The notes: generated from the letters alone by a model not told the origin. Positions 27,208 through 35,550 are shown, counted from the first letter of the stretch. The stretch: DNA of 60,391 nt from an uncultured Bacteroidota bacterium (GCA_903944895.1 CAJATL010000025.1:1-60391); one strand, 5' to 3'. Program-made: numbers and translations.

Positions 27208-29985
27208 ATGGAACAAGATCTTTTTGCCCAGTTGAACGATACCGATCAAAAACACGGCAACGATTATTATAAAAAAGTGCTCGAAAACCGCAAGAGGCCC
27301 AAACCACAAGAAGCCCCGTATGCGAATACCACGGCACCAGCAGATGTGGCTAAAACAGCAATAAAAGAAAAGATTTTGCCTGCCGCAAACGAAGCAGTTC
27401 ATGTTTCTGTAAAAGATGAAGCAAAGGTTCCTGCTAAAGAAGAAGTGCTTGTTCCCGTTAAAAAGGATATGAAAAAGTATTTGCGTGAAGAAGTGTTGGA
27501 AAAATCGAGGGAATATTTCAAAGGCGACGAACTGGCAGCTACTGTCTGGATTTCGAAATATGCTCTCAAAAACAGTGAAGGCGAGATTTTTGAACTTAGC
27601 CCGGATGACATGCACCACCGCATTGCCGGCGAAATTGCCCGCATCGAGAAAAAGTACAAAAACCCGATGAGTGAAGAGGAACTTTACGAAACGCTTAAAG
27701 ATTTTAAATACATTATCCCACAAGGCAGCCCAATGGCAGGAATCGGGAACAATTTCCAGGTTTCATCGCTTTCGAACTGTTTTGTCATCGGCAACGATAC
27801 GCCATCGGATTCGTATGGTGGAATCATGAAAATTGACCAGGAACAGGTTCAGCTTATGAAACGCCGTGGTGGCGTAGGTCACGACCTTTCACATATCAGG
27901 CCAAACGGAAGCCCGGTTAAAAACAGCGCGCTCACTTCCACCGGGATTGTTCCTTTCATGGAGCGTTACTCCAACTCGACCCGTGAAGTGGCTCAGGATG
28001 GCCGACGTGGAGCCCTCATGCTCTCCGTTTCGGTAAAACATCCCGATGTTGAAGATTTTATTGACGCAAAAATGGAGCTTGGAAAAGTTACCGGCGCCAA
28101 CGTTTCGGTAAAACTCAGCGACGAGTTTATGCTGGCCGTTAAACACGGAACACCTTTTACCCATCAATTCCCCGTAAATTCGGATAACCCAACATTTACC
28201 AAAACCATTGACGCAGGAAAGCTGTGGAACAAAATCATCCACAATGCCTGGAAATCGGCCGAGCCTGGCGTTTTGTTCTGGGACACCATCACACGGGAAT
28301 CGGTCCCTGACAGCTATGCTGACCTTGGTTTCAAAACGGTTTCGACAAACCCTTGCGGCGAAATCCCGCTTTGCCCTTACGACAGTTGCCGGCTTTTGGC
28401 CATCAACTTGTACAGCTATGTCGAAAATCCTTTTACTCCACAGGCAAAATTTAATACAGCGCTTTTTACCAAACACGCCCACGTAGCCCAGCGGATGATG
28501 GACGACATCATCGATCTGGAAATCGAAAAAATTGATGGCATTCTTCAAAAAATCTATGCCGACCCCGAAAGTGAAGAAACCAAAAACATCGAAAAAAGGC
28601 TTTGGGAAAAAATCAAAGAAAAAACCCTGCAGGGCAGACGCACCGGTATCGGCATCACCGCCGAAGGTGATATGCTTGCAGCGCTTGGTATGAGGTATGG
28701 TTCTGACGAAGCAACCGAATTTGCCGTTGAAGTCCACAAATTACTGGCAACTGAAGTTTATCGTTCCTCAGTTACACTTGCCGAAGAACGCGGCCAGTTT
28801 CCTGTTTTTGATTACGAAAAGGAAAAAAATAATCCATTCATCCAGCGTATCGGCAGTGTTGACCCGACCATCATCGAGGAAATGAAAAAGAATGGCCGCC
28901 GCAATATCGCCATGCTAACCATCGCTCCAACAGGCAGCGTGAGTATTTGCACCCAGACCACGTCAGGCATCGAACCGGCTTTTATGGTGGCCTACAAACG
29001 TCGCCGGAAAGTTAATCCAAACGACAAAGATGTTAAAATCACTTTCGTGGATGAAACCGGCGATTCATGGGAAGAATTCAATGTTTTCCATCCCAAATTT
29101 AAATACTGGCTCGAACTCAACGGTTACGACACGAAAGATTTAACTGATGCACCCGGTGAGGTGCTGGAAAAGTTGATGAAAAAATCACCTTATTATAATG
29201 CAACTTCCAACGACATCGACTGGGTTGCCAAAGTAAGGATGCAGGGTGCTATTCAAAAATGGGTAGATCACTCCATCAGCGTTACTGTAAATCTTCCATC
29301 TTCAGCTACCGAAGAAATGGTTAGCGATGTTTATCAAACAGCCTGGGAAAGCGGCTGCAAAGGCATGACCATCTATCGCGACGGTTCCCGCACCGGCGTT
29401 TTGGTAAGCAATAACAAAGAAAAAGAAACCGGTTTTAAAGAAACCACTGCACCACCACGCCCGGTAAAACTTAAAGCCGATGTTGTCTGGTTCAGCAACG
29501 ACACCGAAAAATGGGTTGCTGTAATTGGTTTACTCGACAACAGGCCTTACGAAATTTTTACAGGCAAAGCCAAAGGATTTTTCCTCCCTGAGTGGGTTAC
29601 CAAAGGCTGGGTTCTCAAAAATAAGGACGTAAACAACACCAGGTACGACTTCCAGTTCCTCGATCCGGATGGTTACCGGATTACCATGGAAGGCCTTTCA
29701 AGGCAGTTTAACAAAGAATACTGGAACTACGCAAAACTGATTTCCGGAATTTTAAGACACGGCATGCCGGTGCAATATGCCGTGGATATTGTCAGTAACC
29801 TCATCCTCGACAGCGACGCCATCAACACCTGGAAAAACGGTGTAGTGCGCGCTCTTAAAAAATATGTACCGGATGGCACGGTTGATAAAAAAACCAAATG
29901 CCCGAAATGCAGCACCGAAGGCTCACTCCTTTTCAGAGAAGGCTGCAAAGAATGCACCGCCTGCGGTTACTCGGGTTGTGAATAA
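27208..29985 (+). CDS. nrdJ: Adenosylcobalamin-dependent (class II) ribonucleotide reductase
   Basis: Reduces ribonucleotides to deoxyribonucleotides using adenosylcobalamin to generate the thiyl radical, so it works with or without oxygen. Motifs: SLSNCFVIGN (about 188-197, first redox Cys), KRRGGVGHDLSHIRP, NPCGEIPLC (about 381-389, radical Cys383 and Glu385), APTGSVS (about 573) and IYRDGSRTGVL. The C-terminal tail carries a zinc-ribbon-like CPKC...CxxC followed by CGYSGCE, the re-reduction pair. Residues about 25-85 form an Ala/Lys/Val-rich extension with repeating VPAKEE/VPVKKD, which is low complexity and probably flexible. The ATG at 27208 is the first plausible start. Length 925. Confidence 0.96.
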   Translation: MEQDLFAQLNDTDQKHGNDYYKKVLENRKRPKPQEAPYANTTAPADVAKTAIKEKILPAANEAVHVSVKDEAKVPAKEEVLVPVKKDMKKYLREEVLEKSREYFKGDELAATVWISKYALKNSEGEIFELSPDDMHHRIAGEIARIEKKYKNPMSEEELYETLKDFKYIIPQGSPMAGIGNNFQVSSLSNCFVIGNDTPSDSYGGIMKIDQEQVQLMKRRGGVGHDLSHIRPNGSPVKNSALTSTGIVPFMERYSNSTREVAQDGRRGALMLSVSVKHPDVEDFIDAKMELGKVTGANVSVKLSDEFMLAVKHGTPFTHQFPVNSDNPTFTKTIDAGKLWNKIIHNAWKSAEPGVLFWDTITRESVPDSYADLGFKTVSTNPCGEIPLCPYDSCRLLAINLYSYVENPFTPQAKFNTALFTKHAHVAQRMMDDIIDLEIEKIDGILQKIYADPESEETKNIEKRLWEKIKEKTLQGRRTGIGITAEGDMLAALGMRYGSDEATEFAVEVHKLLATEVYRSSVTLAEERGQFPVFDYEKEKNNPFIQRIGSVDPTIIEEMKKNGRRNIAMLTIAPTGSVSICTQTTSGIEPAFMVAYKRRRKVNPNDKDVKITFVDETGDSWEEFNVFHPKFKYWLELNGYDTKDLTDAPGEVLEKLMKKSPYYNATSNDIDWVAKVRMQGAIQKWVDHSISVTVNLPSSATEEMVSDVYQTAWESGCKGMTIYRDGSRTGVLVSNNKEKETGFKETTAPPRPVKLKADVVWFSNDTEKWVAVIGLLDNRPYEIFTGKAKGFFLPEWVTKGWVLKNKDVNNTRYDFQFLDPDGYRITMEGLSRQFNKEYWNYAKLISGILRHGMPVQYAVDIVSNLILDSDAINTWKNGVVRALKKYVPDGTVDKKTKCPKCSTEGSLLFREGCKECTACGYSGCE

Positions 29986-30006
29986 GAAATAAAACAACGG
30001 ATTTTA

Positions 30007-30049
30007 AATCCCAAAATCAGCTTCCCAAAAGCAGGTTTTGGGGTTTTTT
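30007..30049 (+). terminator. Probable terminator after nrdJ
   Basis: Arms CCCAAAA (30010-30016) and TTTTGGG (30036-30042) with a 19-base loop, followed by a six-base T run. Modest stem, plausible position 20 bases after the stop. Confidence 0.6.
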
Positions 30050-30198
30050 ATGTGGAGATGGCTTCTGCACAAAATACTTTAATAAAACCTTGTAGAATTT
30101 TATAACGCCTTGGTAATATGCCTGTAATGGCTTTATTATCTGCTGTGTTTTGCACCTGCAAAGTAAAAGCCCCTTTCATAATTTGATTAGGTGTTTTT

Positions 30199-30229
30199 TT
30201 GTTATTCATGAAATACTTAGTATTTTTGA
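30199..30229 (+). promoter_or_regulatory. Consensus promoter for the DUF433 gene
   Basis: TTTG (30199-30202), 19-base spacer, TATTTTTG (30222-30229): an exact match to the Bacteroidota -33/-7 consensus. The ATG is at 30242, only 13 bases after the -7 box. Confidence 0.85.
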
Positions 30230-30241
30230 CCAGATAAATAA

Positions 30242-30466
30242 ATGTTTAATATTATGGTACAGCTCATTAGCAGAATTACAATGGATCCTGAAATATGCCA
30301 TCGGAAACCAATCATCAGAGGATTAAGGTATCCGGTTGAGAATATGCTGGAACTTCTGGCTTCCGGAATGACCATTGAAGAATTGCTGGAAGACTACCCT
30401 GTTTTGGAAAGGGAAGACTTTCTTGCTTGCCCGGATTTTGAATTAAGGAGAAAGAATTTGTCTTGA
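30242..30466 (+). CDS. DUF433 family protein (antitoxin-like)
   Basis: Small helix-turn-helix protein of the DUF433 family (74 residues), with [21 protein letters not shown] and [22 protein letters not shown] in consecutive blocks (the first spans residues 12-32, the second 32-53). Such proteins are usually DNA-binding antitoxins paired with a downstream PIN-like DUF5615 toxin. No such toxin follows here. The start may be ATG 30242 or ATG 30254; with the promoter so close, the second would leave a more normal leader. Confidence 0.85.
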   Translation: MFNIMVQLISRITMDPEICHRKPIIRGLRYPVENMLELLASGMTIEELLEDYPVLEREDFLACPDFELRRKNLS

Positions 30467-30476
30467 AAATAAACTG

Positions 30477-30484
30477 TATTTTTG
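30477..30484 (+). promoter_or_regulatory. -7 element for the orphan antitoxin-like gene
   Basis: TATTTTTG is an exact TAnnTTTG match. A TTTG at 30457-30460 lies upstream, but its 16-base spacer is shorter than usual. The gene starts 30 bases downstream. Confidence 0.55.
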
Positions 30485-30513
30485 AATAACAATAAATTTA
30501 AAACTTCGGGACT

Positions 30514-30732
30514 ATGCAAATCACAGGATTATCGAAAAATATTGAGCAATCATTAGGGCAACTAAGTCCTTATCAACAAATAAAACTACTTGAATTTGTC
30601 GAATCAATGATTTCAGCAAAGACGAATAAAGGCGATTTATTAAAATTTGCCGGTTCAATCGATCAGACCGATCTGGAATTGATGCAGCAAGCCATTTCGG
30701 ATGGATGCAGCAAAACAAAAGCAGATATGTAA
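30514..30732 (+). CDS. Small antitoxin-like protein without an adjacent toxin
   Basis: 72-residue acidic-ended protein. The first half (SLGQLSPYQQIKLLEFVESM) resembles the DUF2281-type 'LP-x-x-x-K-x-E-V-x-D-F-V-E' antitoxin helix. The second half (LLKFAGSIDQTDLELMQQAI) resembles the toxin-binding tail of Bacteroidota VapB-like antitoxins, which usually read F-A-G-S-I-x-x-x-D-x-x-L-M-x-x-A-I. The expected PIN-domain toxin is missing: the next genes are hicB and hicA. Assignment is by pattern resemblance only. Confidence 0.6.
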   Translation: MQITGLSKNIEQSLGQLSPYQQIKLLEFVESMISAKTNKGDLLKFAGSIDQTDLELMQQAISDGCSKTKADM

Positions 30733-30786
30733 ATTGAATTTTCAGTTTTTAATATAATTTCGTAATCAAAACAAAATACATAAAAC

Positions 30787-30999
30787 ATGAAGTTAACTGC
30801 AATAATCGAAAAATCAGATGATGGATGGTATGTAGGGCAGTTGGAGGAAATTCCTGCCGTTCTATCCCAAGGTAAAACCATAAAAGAACTCAAGGAGAAT
30901 TTGTTGGATGCGCTTAATTTACTTTTTGAGGCAAACAGAGAAGAAACTTCCTCAAACTATACCAACAAAATTGTAGTAAGAGAGCAATTGACAGCATAA
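30787..30999 (+). CDS. hicB: HicB-like antitoxin
   Basis: 70-residue partial RNase H-fold HicB protein with IEKSDDGWYVGQLEEIP, SQGKTIKELKENLLDALNL and a short C-terminal tail. It neutralises the HicA mRNA interferase encoded next. The separate C-terminal DNA-binding domain of long HicB proteins is absent, so autoregulation would need another factor. Its TAA stop overlaps the hicA ATG by one base, implying translational coupling. The antitoxin-first order is the reverse of the E. coli hicAB locus but common elsewhere. Confidence 0.88.
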   Translation: MKLTAIIEKSDDGWYVGQLEEIPAVLSQGKTIKELKENLLDALNLLFEANREETSSNYTNKIVVREQLTA

Positions 31000-31184
31000 T
31001 GAAACGTAGCATTCTTATCAGGTATTTACAAAAGTACAATTGCATTTTACTAAGAGAAGGAAGCAACCATTCAATTTATGTGAATGTAATCAATAAGAAG
31101 CAATCTGCCGTAGGACGGCATAACGAAATATCAGATTTACTCTGTAAGAAAATCTGCAAACAACTTGATATCCCGGAGATTTGA
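30999..31184 (+). CDS. hicA: HicA-like toxin (mRNA interferase)
   Basis: 61-residue double-stranded-RNA-binding-fold protein of the HicA/YcfA family. LLREGSNHSIYVN contains the expected catalytic His in the GSxH turn, and GRHNEISDLLCKKICKQLDIP is the conserved C-terminal helix (residues 39-59). HicA cleaves mRNA and tmRNA when free of HicB. Length is normal for the short class. One-base overlap with hicB. Confidence 0.87.
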   Translation: MKRSILIRYLQKYNCILLREGSNHSIYVNVINKKQSAVGRHNEISDLLCKKICKQLDIPEI

Positions 31185-31210
31185 GAAAAATAAAATTAAT
31201 AAACACATTC

Positions 31211-31264
31211 AAAAACAATGACATAAACACACTAAAATATTAAAATAAAAAGCATTAGCTTTTA
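31211..31264 (+). repeat. 54-bp direct repeat, copy 1 (upstream of the Rpn-like gene)
   Basis: Identical at 52 of 54 positions to 32376-32429. It ends at the -33 region of the Rpn-like gene promoter. The two copies bracket the gene on the same strand. Confidence 0.92.
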
Positions 31265-31290
31265 CTCTTTCCTTAGAAAACCTAAATTTG
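31260..31290 (+). promoter_or_regulatory. Promoter of the Rpn-like nuclease gene
   Basis: TTTA (31261-31264) and TAAATTTG (31283-31290, exact TAnnTTTG) with an 18-base spacer. The gene starts 24 bases later. Confidence 0.65.
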
Positions 31291-31314
31291 CACAAATTAT
31301 AATCTCCTGATAAA

Positions 31315-32358
31315 ATGACTGACGAACTGAATTTCTCGAACGACAGCGAATACATCATCATCCCCAACCCGATTTATGATGTGGTTTTCAGGTATTTGAT
31401 GGAAGACTCTGAAAGTGCTATGATCGTGCTTTCCACGCTGATAGACGAAAAAATTATTAAGTTACAATTAGAGCCTCTCACTCATGCTCAAAAGCAAATA
31501 AAAAGGATTCATCCGGAAGACCCAAAATCAGACGAGGATATCAGGTTGTTTCACCTGGATTTTACAGCTACCGTTGAACTACCAGACGGAACGGAAGAAT
31601 TAATCATGATTGAATTACAAAAAGCCACCGAACCTGATGACATATTCCGGTTTAAGAGGTACATCAGTAAAAATTTTCAGAAAAAGCATGAAAAAGAGAT
31701 CATCCATACTGATAACCTTTCAGTGAAAAAAGTAACCAGACCAATCCGGTTGATCCCAATTTTCATTCTTAATTTCCGTATCGAAAACGAAATCAACGAT
31801 TTGCTAATCAGAACTAACCGGATAAAAACCGGAGTTTTCAAAAACAAAAATCTTGAAAAGCATAACGAGTTTATTGATAATCTGAGCTATGATATTTGGG
31901 TGGTTCAGCTTCCGAACCTGAGCAACATTTTGGAGAGTGAATACGAAAACGACAAATACAAAAAGAAACTGTTCGCCCTGCTCAAACTGTTCGATCAAAA
32001 GTCAAAAGTAAAAGATAACGAGCATCGACTCAGGTTGATCCGCAAGTTTTTTCCGGGTTTTCTTGAGCGGGTTATCAAACGTTTGCAAGCGGCAGATATC
32101 AACAACCCTGAGTTGGAAGAACAGATGTTTATTGAAGATGAATATTTAAAAGCTCTGATAGACCGTGATAATCAAATAACGTATTTCAAGGAAGGGTGGG
32201 ACATTGAAAAAAAGCAAAGCCTTTTAAAAGACAAAACCCTGGAAGACAATCATAGAATAATATTGGATTTTGCCAAAACATTGAAAGATTCAGGTTTTAC
32301 CATTGATGCAATCATCCAAAAGACAGGTCTTTCAAATAAGGAAATTAAAAACTTGTAA
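31315..32358 (+). CDS. Rpn-like PD-(D/E)XK nuclease / transposase-family protein
   Basis: Restriction-nuclease-fold protein of the Rpn/PDDEXK_2 group, whose characterised members cut DNA and promote RecA-independent recombination. The catalytic core is near residues 75-105: Asp82 in FHLDF and the E-x-Q of IELQK (Glu100, Gln102), preceded by the family opening IIPNPIYDVVFRYLMED. The C-terminal third is helical and basic-rich, as in relatives, and ends in a possible helix-turn-helix (GFTIDAIIQKTGLSNKEIKN). At 347 residues it appears intact. It is bracketed by 54-bp direct repeats and follows two antitoxin-type genes and hicBA, so this is probably a horizontally moved cassette. Confidence 0.8.
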   Translation: MTDELNFSNDSEYIIIPNPIYDVVFRYLMEDSESAMIVLSTLIDEKIIKLQLEPLTHAQKQIKRIHPEDPKSDEDIRLFHLDFTATVELPDGTEELIMIELQKATEPDDIFRFKRYISKNFQKKHEKEIIHTDNLSVKKVTRPIRLIPIFILNFRIENEINDLLIRTNRIKTGVFKNKNLEKHNEFIDNLSYDIWVVQLPNLSNILESEYENDKYKKKLFALLKLFDQKSKVKDNEHRLRLIRKFFPGFLERVIKRLQAADINNPELEEQMFIEDEYLKALIDRDNQITYFKEGWDIEKKQSLLKDKTLEDNHRIILDFAKTLKDSGFTIDAIIQKTGLSNKEIKNL

Positions 32359-32375
32359 CTAACTTTAATCAACAC

Positions 32376-32429
32376 AAAAACAATGATATAACCACACTAA
32401 AATATTAAAATAAAAAGCATTAGCTTTTA
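32376..32429 (+). repeat. 54-bp direct repeat, copy 2 (downstream of the Rpn-like gene)
   Basis: 52/54 identical to 31211-31264. Sequence after it still loosely follows the promoter side of copy 1 (GAAAATCGCCAATTTCAT against GAAAACCTAAATTTGCAC), as if a second gene once followed. The remainder to 32668 has no supportable gene. Confidence 0.92.
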
Positions 32430-32668
32430 ATCTTAACACTGAAAATCGCCAATTTCATAAACCAGCCAAGTGTAATAAATAACATGCTCACATCACAGAC
32501 GTGGGCTGTTTTTAATTTCGCATTGGGTTTTGTGAAAACCTCAGTGGCTGGTAGGTTTCAGTTTCCACACCTTTTTTATGTAATCAATCAATGCCTGGTG
32601 GGAGCAGGAGGCAATCATTAAACTACCTGTTTAATATAAAAAAAATGCCTGACATACATTAGAGCGAT

Positions 32669-33670
32669 TTATCCAATGCCCAAAAATTCTTCCGCCTTTT
32701 CGGCGATGCCTTTGATGTCCTGCTTCATCATGCAATCGAAATGGCCTTTGGGGCATTTTTCGAAACCAAGTTTGGAACATGGCCGGCAGGACAGTCCCTT
32801 AACTTCAAAAATTGCTGAGCTTTGGGGATGCTGTGGCAGATAAGGGTACATTCCAAGTTCAGGCACAGTATTTCCCCAAACCGAAATAATCTTCTTTTTA
32901 AAACCTGCAGCAACGTGCATCAGGCCGGTGTCGTTGGTAATGATGAGTTTTGCCTGCTCAACCAGGCTTGCCGACTGGTTCAGGTTAAATTTCCCACAGG
33001 CATTAAAAACATGGTCGCCCATTGCCGAACAAATTTTTTCGGCTTCAGCCTTGTCGTCGGGGCCTCCTAAAATCACTACCGGAAAAGCGATTAATTTGCA
33101 AAGGGCAATTATTTTTTCGGCAGGCATTTGCTTGGTAGCATGCTTCCCTCCGATCACCAGGCCGATGTAGCCATTTTGAAACTTTCCGGGCAAAACTGTT
33201 AAATCAACTTTGTCCTTTTCAGGAATAAAATAATCAAGCCCTAAAAAATCATTCTTAACTCCAAGCGCTTCGACAGCCTTAAAATAGCGTTCAACAATAT
33301 GAATGTCGGGCATTTTGTTGATCTTAAAATGCACCAAAATCCACTTTTTAAAATTCAGCTTTGGAAATGATGAAGACGGAACCCCCAGTTTCATTCTCAC
33401 CTTTAAAGATCTGAAGTTTTTATGAAGATCGACGATGTGGTCGTATTTTTCCATCCTGAGACCGGCAATGACTTCCCCGATTTTCTCATTAATTGTAATG
33501 ACCTTATCAAGGTTTGGATTTTCGCGCAGGATTGAAGCAAACGAATTTTTGGTGAGATAATGCAGTTCACAGTCAGGATAGCGTTTTTTGATGCATCGCA
33601 CCACCGGCGTTGTTAAAACAATGTCGCCGATAGAACTGAGCCTGATGATGAGAATTTTTTCCAATCGCAA
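32669..33670 (-). CDS. Glycosyltransferase family 9 (heptosyltransferase-like)
   Basis: GT-B enzyme of family 9, which transfers ADP-heptose or a related sugar to LPS core at the inner face of the cytoplasmic membrane. It opens with ILIIRLSSIGDIVLTTPVVR and has the C-terminal nucleotide-sugar site (LIITNDTGLMHVAAGFKKKI, then ISVWGNTVPELGMYPY). A Cys cluster near the end (GLSCRPCSKLGFEKCPKGHF, then DCMMKQD) is typical of the Bacteroidota/WaaF-like subgroup. Length 333 is normal. The acceptor is unknown, since no other LPS gene is adjacent. Divergent from tatD across a 53-base gap. Confidence 0.92.
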   Translation of the reverse strand: MRLEKILIIRLSSIGDIVLTTPVVRCIKKRYPDCELHYLTKNSFASILRENPNLDKVITINEKIGEVIAGLRMEKYDHIVDLHKNFRSLKVRMKLGVPSSSFPKLNFKKWILVHFKINKMPDIHIVERYFKAVEALGVKNDFLGLDYFIPEKDKVDLTVLPGKFQNGYIGLVIGGKHATKQMPAEKIIALCKLIAFPVVILGGPDDKAEAEKICSAMGDHVFNACGKFNLNQSASLVEQAKLIITNDTGLMHVAAGFKKKIISVWGNTVPELGMYPYLPQHPQSSAIFEVKGLSCRPCSKLGFEKCPKGHFDCMMKQDIKGIAEKAEEFLGIG

Positions 33671-33677
33671 TTTTTTA

Positions 33678-33685
33678 CAAAAATA
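33678..33685 (-). promoter_or_regulatory. -7 element immediately before the GT9 gene
   Basis: Reads TATTTTTG leftward and ends only 7 bases before the start codon, so the transcript would have almost no leader. Confidence 0.55.
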
Positions 33686-33711
33686 TAAAAACCAATGAGG
33701 CCGAAAACCTA

Positions 33712-33719
33712 TATTTTTG
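33712..33719 (+). promoter_or_regulatory. -7 element immediately before tatD
   Basis: TATTTTTG ends 4 bases before the tatD ATG at 33724. A normal start site would give a leaderless or nearly leaderless message. Confidence 0.55.
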
Positions 33720-33723
33720 CGGC

Positions 33724-34509
33724 ATGATCTTAACCGATACCCACACCCATCTTTATCTCGATGCTTTTGAAGCGGATCGCGACCTGATGATAAACCGCGC
33801 GTTTAACCAGGGAATCAGGTACATGCTGCTTCCCAATATCAACAGTCAATCCATTGCACCGTTGCTTGACCTGTGCGAAAAATACCCCGAAAATATCTTC
33901 CCGATGATGGGTTTGCATCCTACCGATGTAAAAGCCGATTATCAGGATGAACTCGAAATTGTTGAAAGCTGGCTCACGAAACGTAAATTTTACGCTGTTG
34001 GTGAAACCGGCATCGACCTTTATTGGGATAAGACTTTCTTGGCGGAACAGAAAATTGCCCTCAAAAGCCAGATCGCCCTTGCAAAAAAATACCAGCTTCC
34101 GATCGTTTTACATTCGCGCGATTCGTTTGAAGAGATTTTTGAAGTGATTGATGAAACCATCGATGAAAACCTGACAGGGGTTTTTCACTGCTTTTCGGGA
34201 AACCGGGAGCAGGCCGAAAAAATCATCAGTTGGGGCTTCAAGCTTGGGATTGGCGGGGTTTTGACCTTTAAAAATTCGGGGCTTGATAAAGCCATCGCCG
34301 ATATTTCCCTTGAGCACCTCATCCTCGAAACCGATTCCCCTTTCTTAGCTCCAAACCCTCATCGCGGCAAGCGAAACGAGAGTTCTTATCTAAGATTAGT
34401 TGCCGAAAAACTGGCTGAAATTAAAAGCACCACTATTTCTGAAATTGCTGACATCACAACAAAAAACGCCATTGATCTCTTTCATTTTCCAATAAAAAAC
34501 TTTGAATAA
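33724..34509 (+). CDS. tatD: TatD-family metal-dependent DNase
   Basis: Amidohydrolase-fold 3'-5' exonuclease family, acting on DNA and possibly D-aminoacyl-tRNA. Metal ligands begin with DTHTHLY (His7, His9), followed by GETGIDLYWD (Glu), VLHSRD (His), FHCFSG (His) and LETDSPFLAP (Asp), so the site is complete. Length 261 is normal. The ATG at 33724 is only 4 bases after a -7 promoter box. Three bases separate its stop from ansA, so the two are co-transcribed. Confidence 0.94.
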   Translation: MILTDTHTHLYLDAFEADRDLMINRAFNQGIRYMLLPNINSQSIAPLLDLCEKYPENIFPMMGLHPTDVKADYQDELEIVESWLTKRKFYAVGETGIDLYWDKTFLAEQKIALKSQIALAKKYQLPIVLHSRDSFEEIFEVIDETIDENLTGVFHCFSGNREQAEKIISWGFKLGIGGVLTFKNSGLDKAIADISLEHLILETDSPFLAPNPHRGKRNESSYLRLVAEKLAEIKSTTISEIADITTKNAIDLFHFPIKNFE

Positions 34510-34512
34510 ACT

Positions 34513-35550
34513 ATGAATCCTGGCTCAAAAACTTCAATACTCGTCATTTACACCGGCGGAACCATCGGAATGGTGAAAGATCCGGAAAGCGGGGTTTTAA
34601 AACCCTTCAATTTTGACAACATTTACCAGCAGATTCCCATGCTTAAATTGCTGGATTATCACATCGGAAATTACTGTTTCGACCCCGTGATTGATTCATC
34701 AAACATGAACCCCAGATTTTGGGCGGCTATTGCCGAAGTTATCGAAAAGAATTACGAAAGTTACGATGGTTTCGTGGTTTTGCATGGCTCCGATACCATG
34801 GCTTACACGGCATCTGCGTTGAGTTTCATGCTCGAAAACCTCAATAAACCTGTCGTGCTCACCGGCTCGCAACTTCCACTTGGGATGATCAGAACCGACG
34901 GACGCGAAAATTTCATTACCTCCATCGAAATTGCAGCAGCCCGTATTGACGACACGCCGGTTGTCCCGGAAGTTTGCATCTATTTCGAAAACCAGCTTCT
35001 TCGCGGAAACCGCACCATTAAATACAACGCCGAAAACTTCCAGGCATTTAAATCGCCGAATTACCCATCGCTGGCCGATGTTGGCGTTTACATCAAGTAT
35101 CATCATGCCAACATCAGGAAACCCAATTTTAAAAATCTGAAGGTCAACAGCCGGATGGACAACAGCGTTTCCATTTTAAAATTGTATCCCGGAATATCCG
35201 AAAACAGTGTAAAAGCAATTGTTCAGACGGAAGGATTAAAGGCGCTGATTCTTGAAACTTTTGGAAGTGGCAATGCGCCAACCGAAGCGTGGTTTTTGAG
35301 CTTGCTCGAAAAAACTATCAAAAAAGGAATTATCATTTTAAATGTTTCGCAATGCCAGGGCGGCTCGGTTGAAATGGACAAATATCAAACCGGGGTAACC
35401 CTTCAAAACATTGGTGTTATTAGTGGGAACGATATCACCACGGAAGCTGCCATCACAAAACTCATGTTTTTATTGGCCAACGAAAATTCGACTCCAAATA
35501 TCCAGAAAAAACTCTCAATCTCCCTTCGCGGAGAAATTACAACAAATTAA
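34513..35550 (+). CDS. ansA: Type I L-asparaginase
   Basis: Hydrolyses asparagine to aspartate and ammonia in the cytoplasm. The first catalytic motif is IYTGGTIGM (Thr17), and the second is LHGSDTMAYTA with the Thr/Asp pair; VLTGSQLPLG and GRENF complete the N-terminal domain. The lack of a signal peptide and length of 345 fit the type I form rather than the periplasmic type II. It lies 3 bases after tatD, a pairing common in Bacteroidota. Confidence 0.94.
   Translation: MNPGSKTSILVIYTGGTIGMVKDPESGVLKPFNFDNIYQQIPMLKLLDYHIGNYCFDPVIDSSNMNPRFWAAIAEVIEKNYESYDGFVVLHGSDTMAYTASALSFMLENLNKPVVLTGSQLPLGMIRTDGRENFITSIEIAAARIDDTPVVPEVCIYFENQLLRGNRTIKYNAENFQAFKSPNYPSLADVGVYIKYHHANIRKPNFKNLKVNSRMDNSVSILKLYPGISENSVKAIVQTEGLKALILETFGSGNAPTEAWFLSLLEKTIKKGIIILNVSQCQGGSVEMDKYQTGVTLQNIGVISGNDITTEAAITKLMFLLANENSTPNIQKKLSISLRGEITTN

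Noticed and set aside
27889-28737. 282-residue frame opposite nrdJ
   Set aside because: Shadow of a strongly conserved gene; the antisense product has no recognisable motif.
32500-32640. Short leftward frame resembling a gene fragment (ALIDYIKKVWKLKP)
   Set aside because: 25 residues only, no family match I can defend; possible remnant but not supportable.
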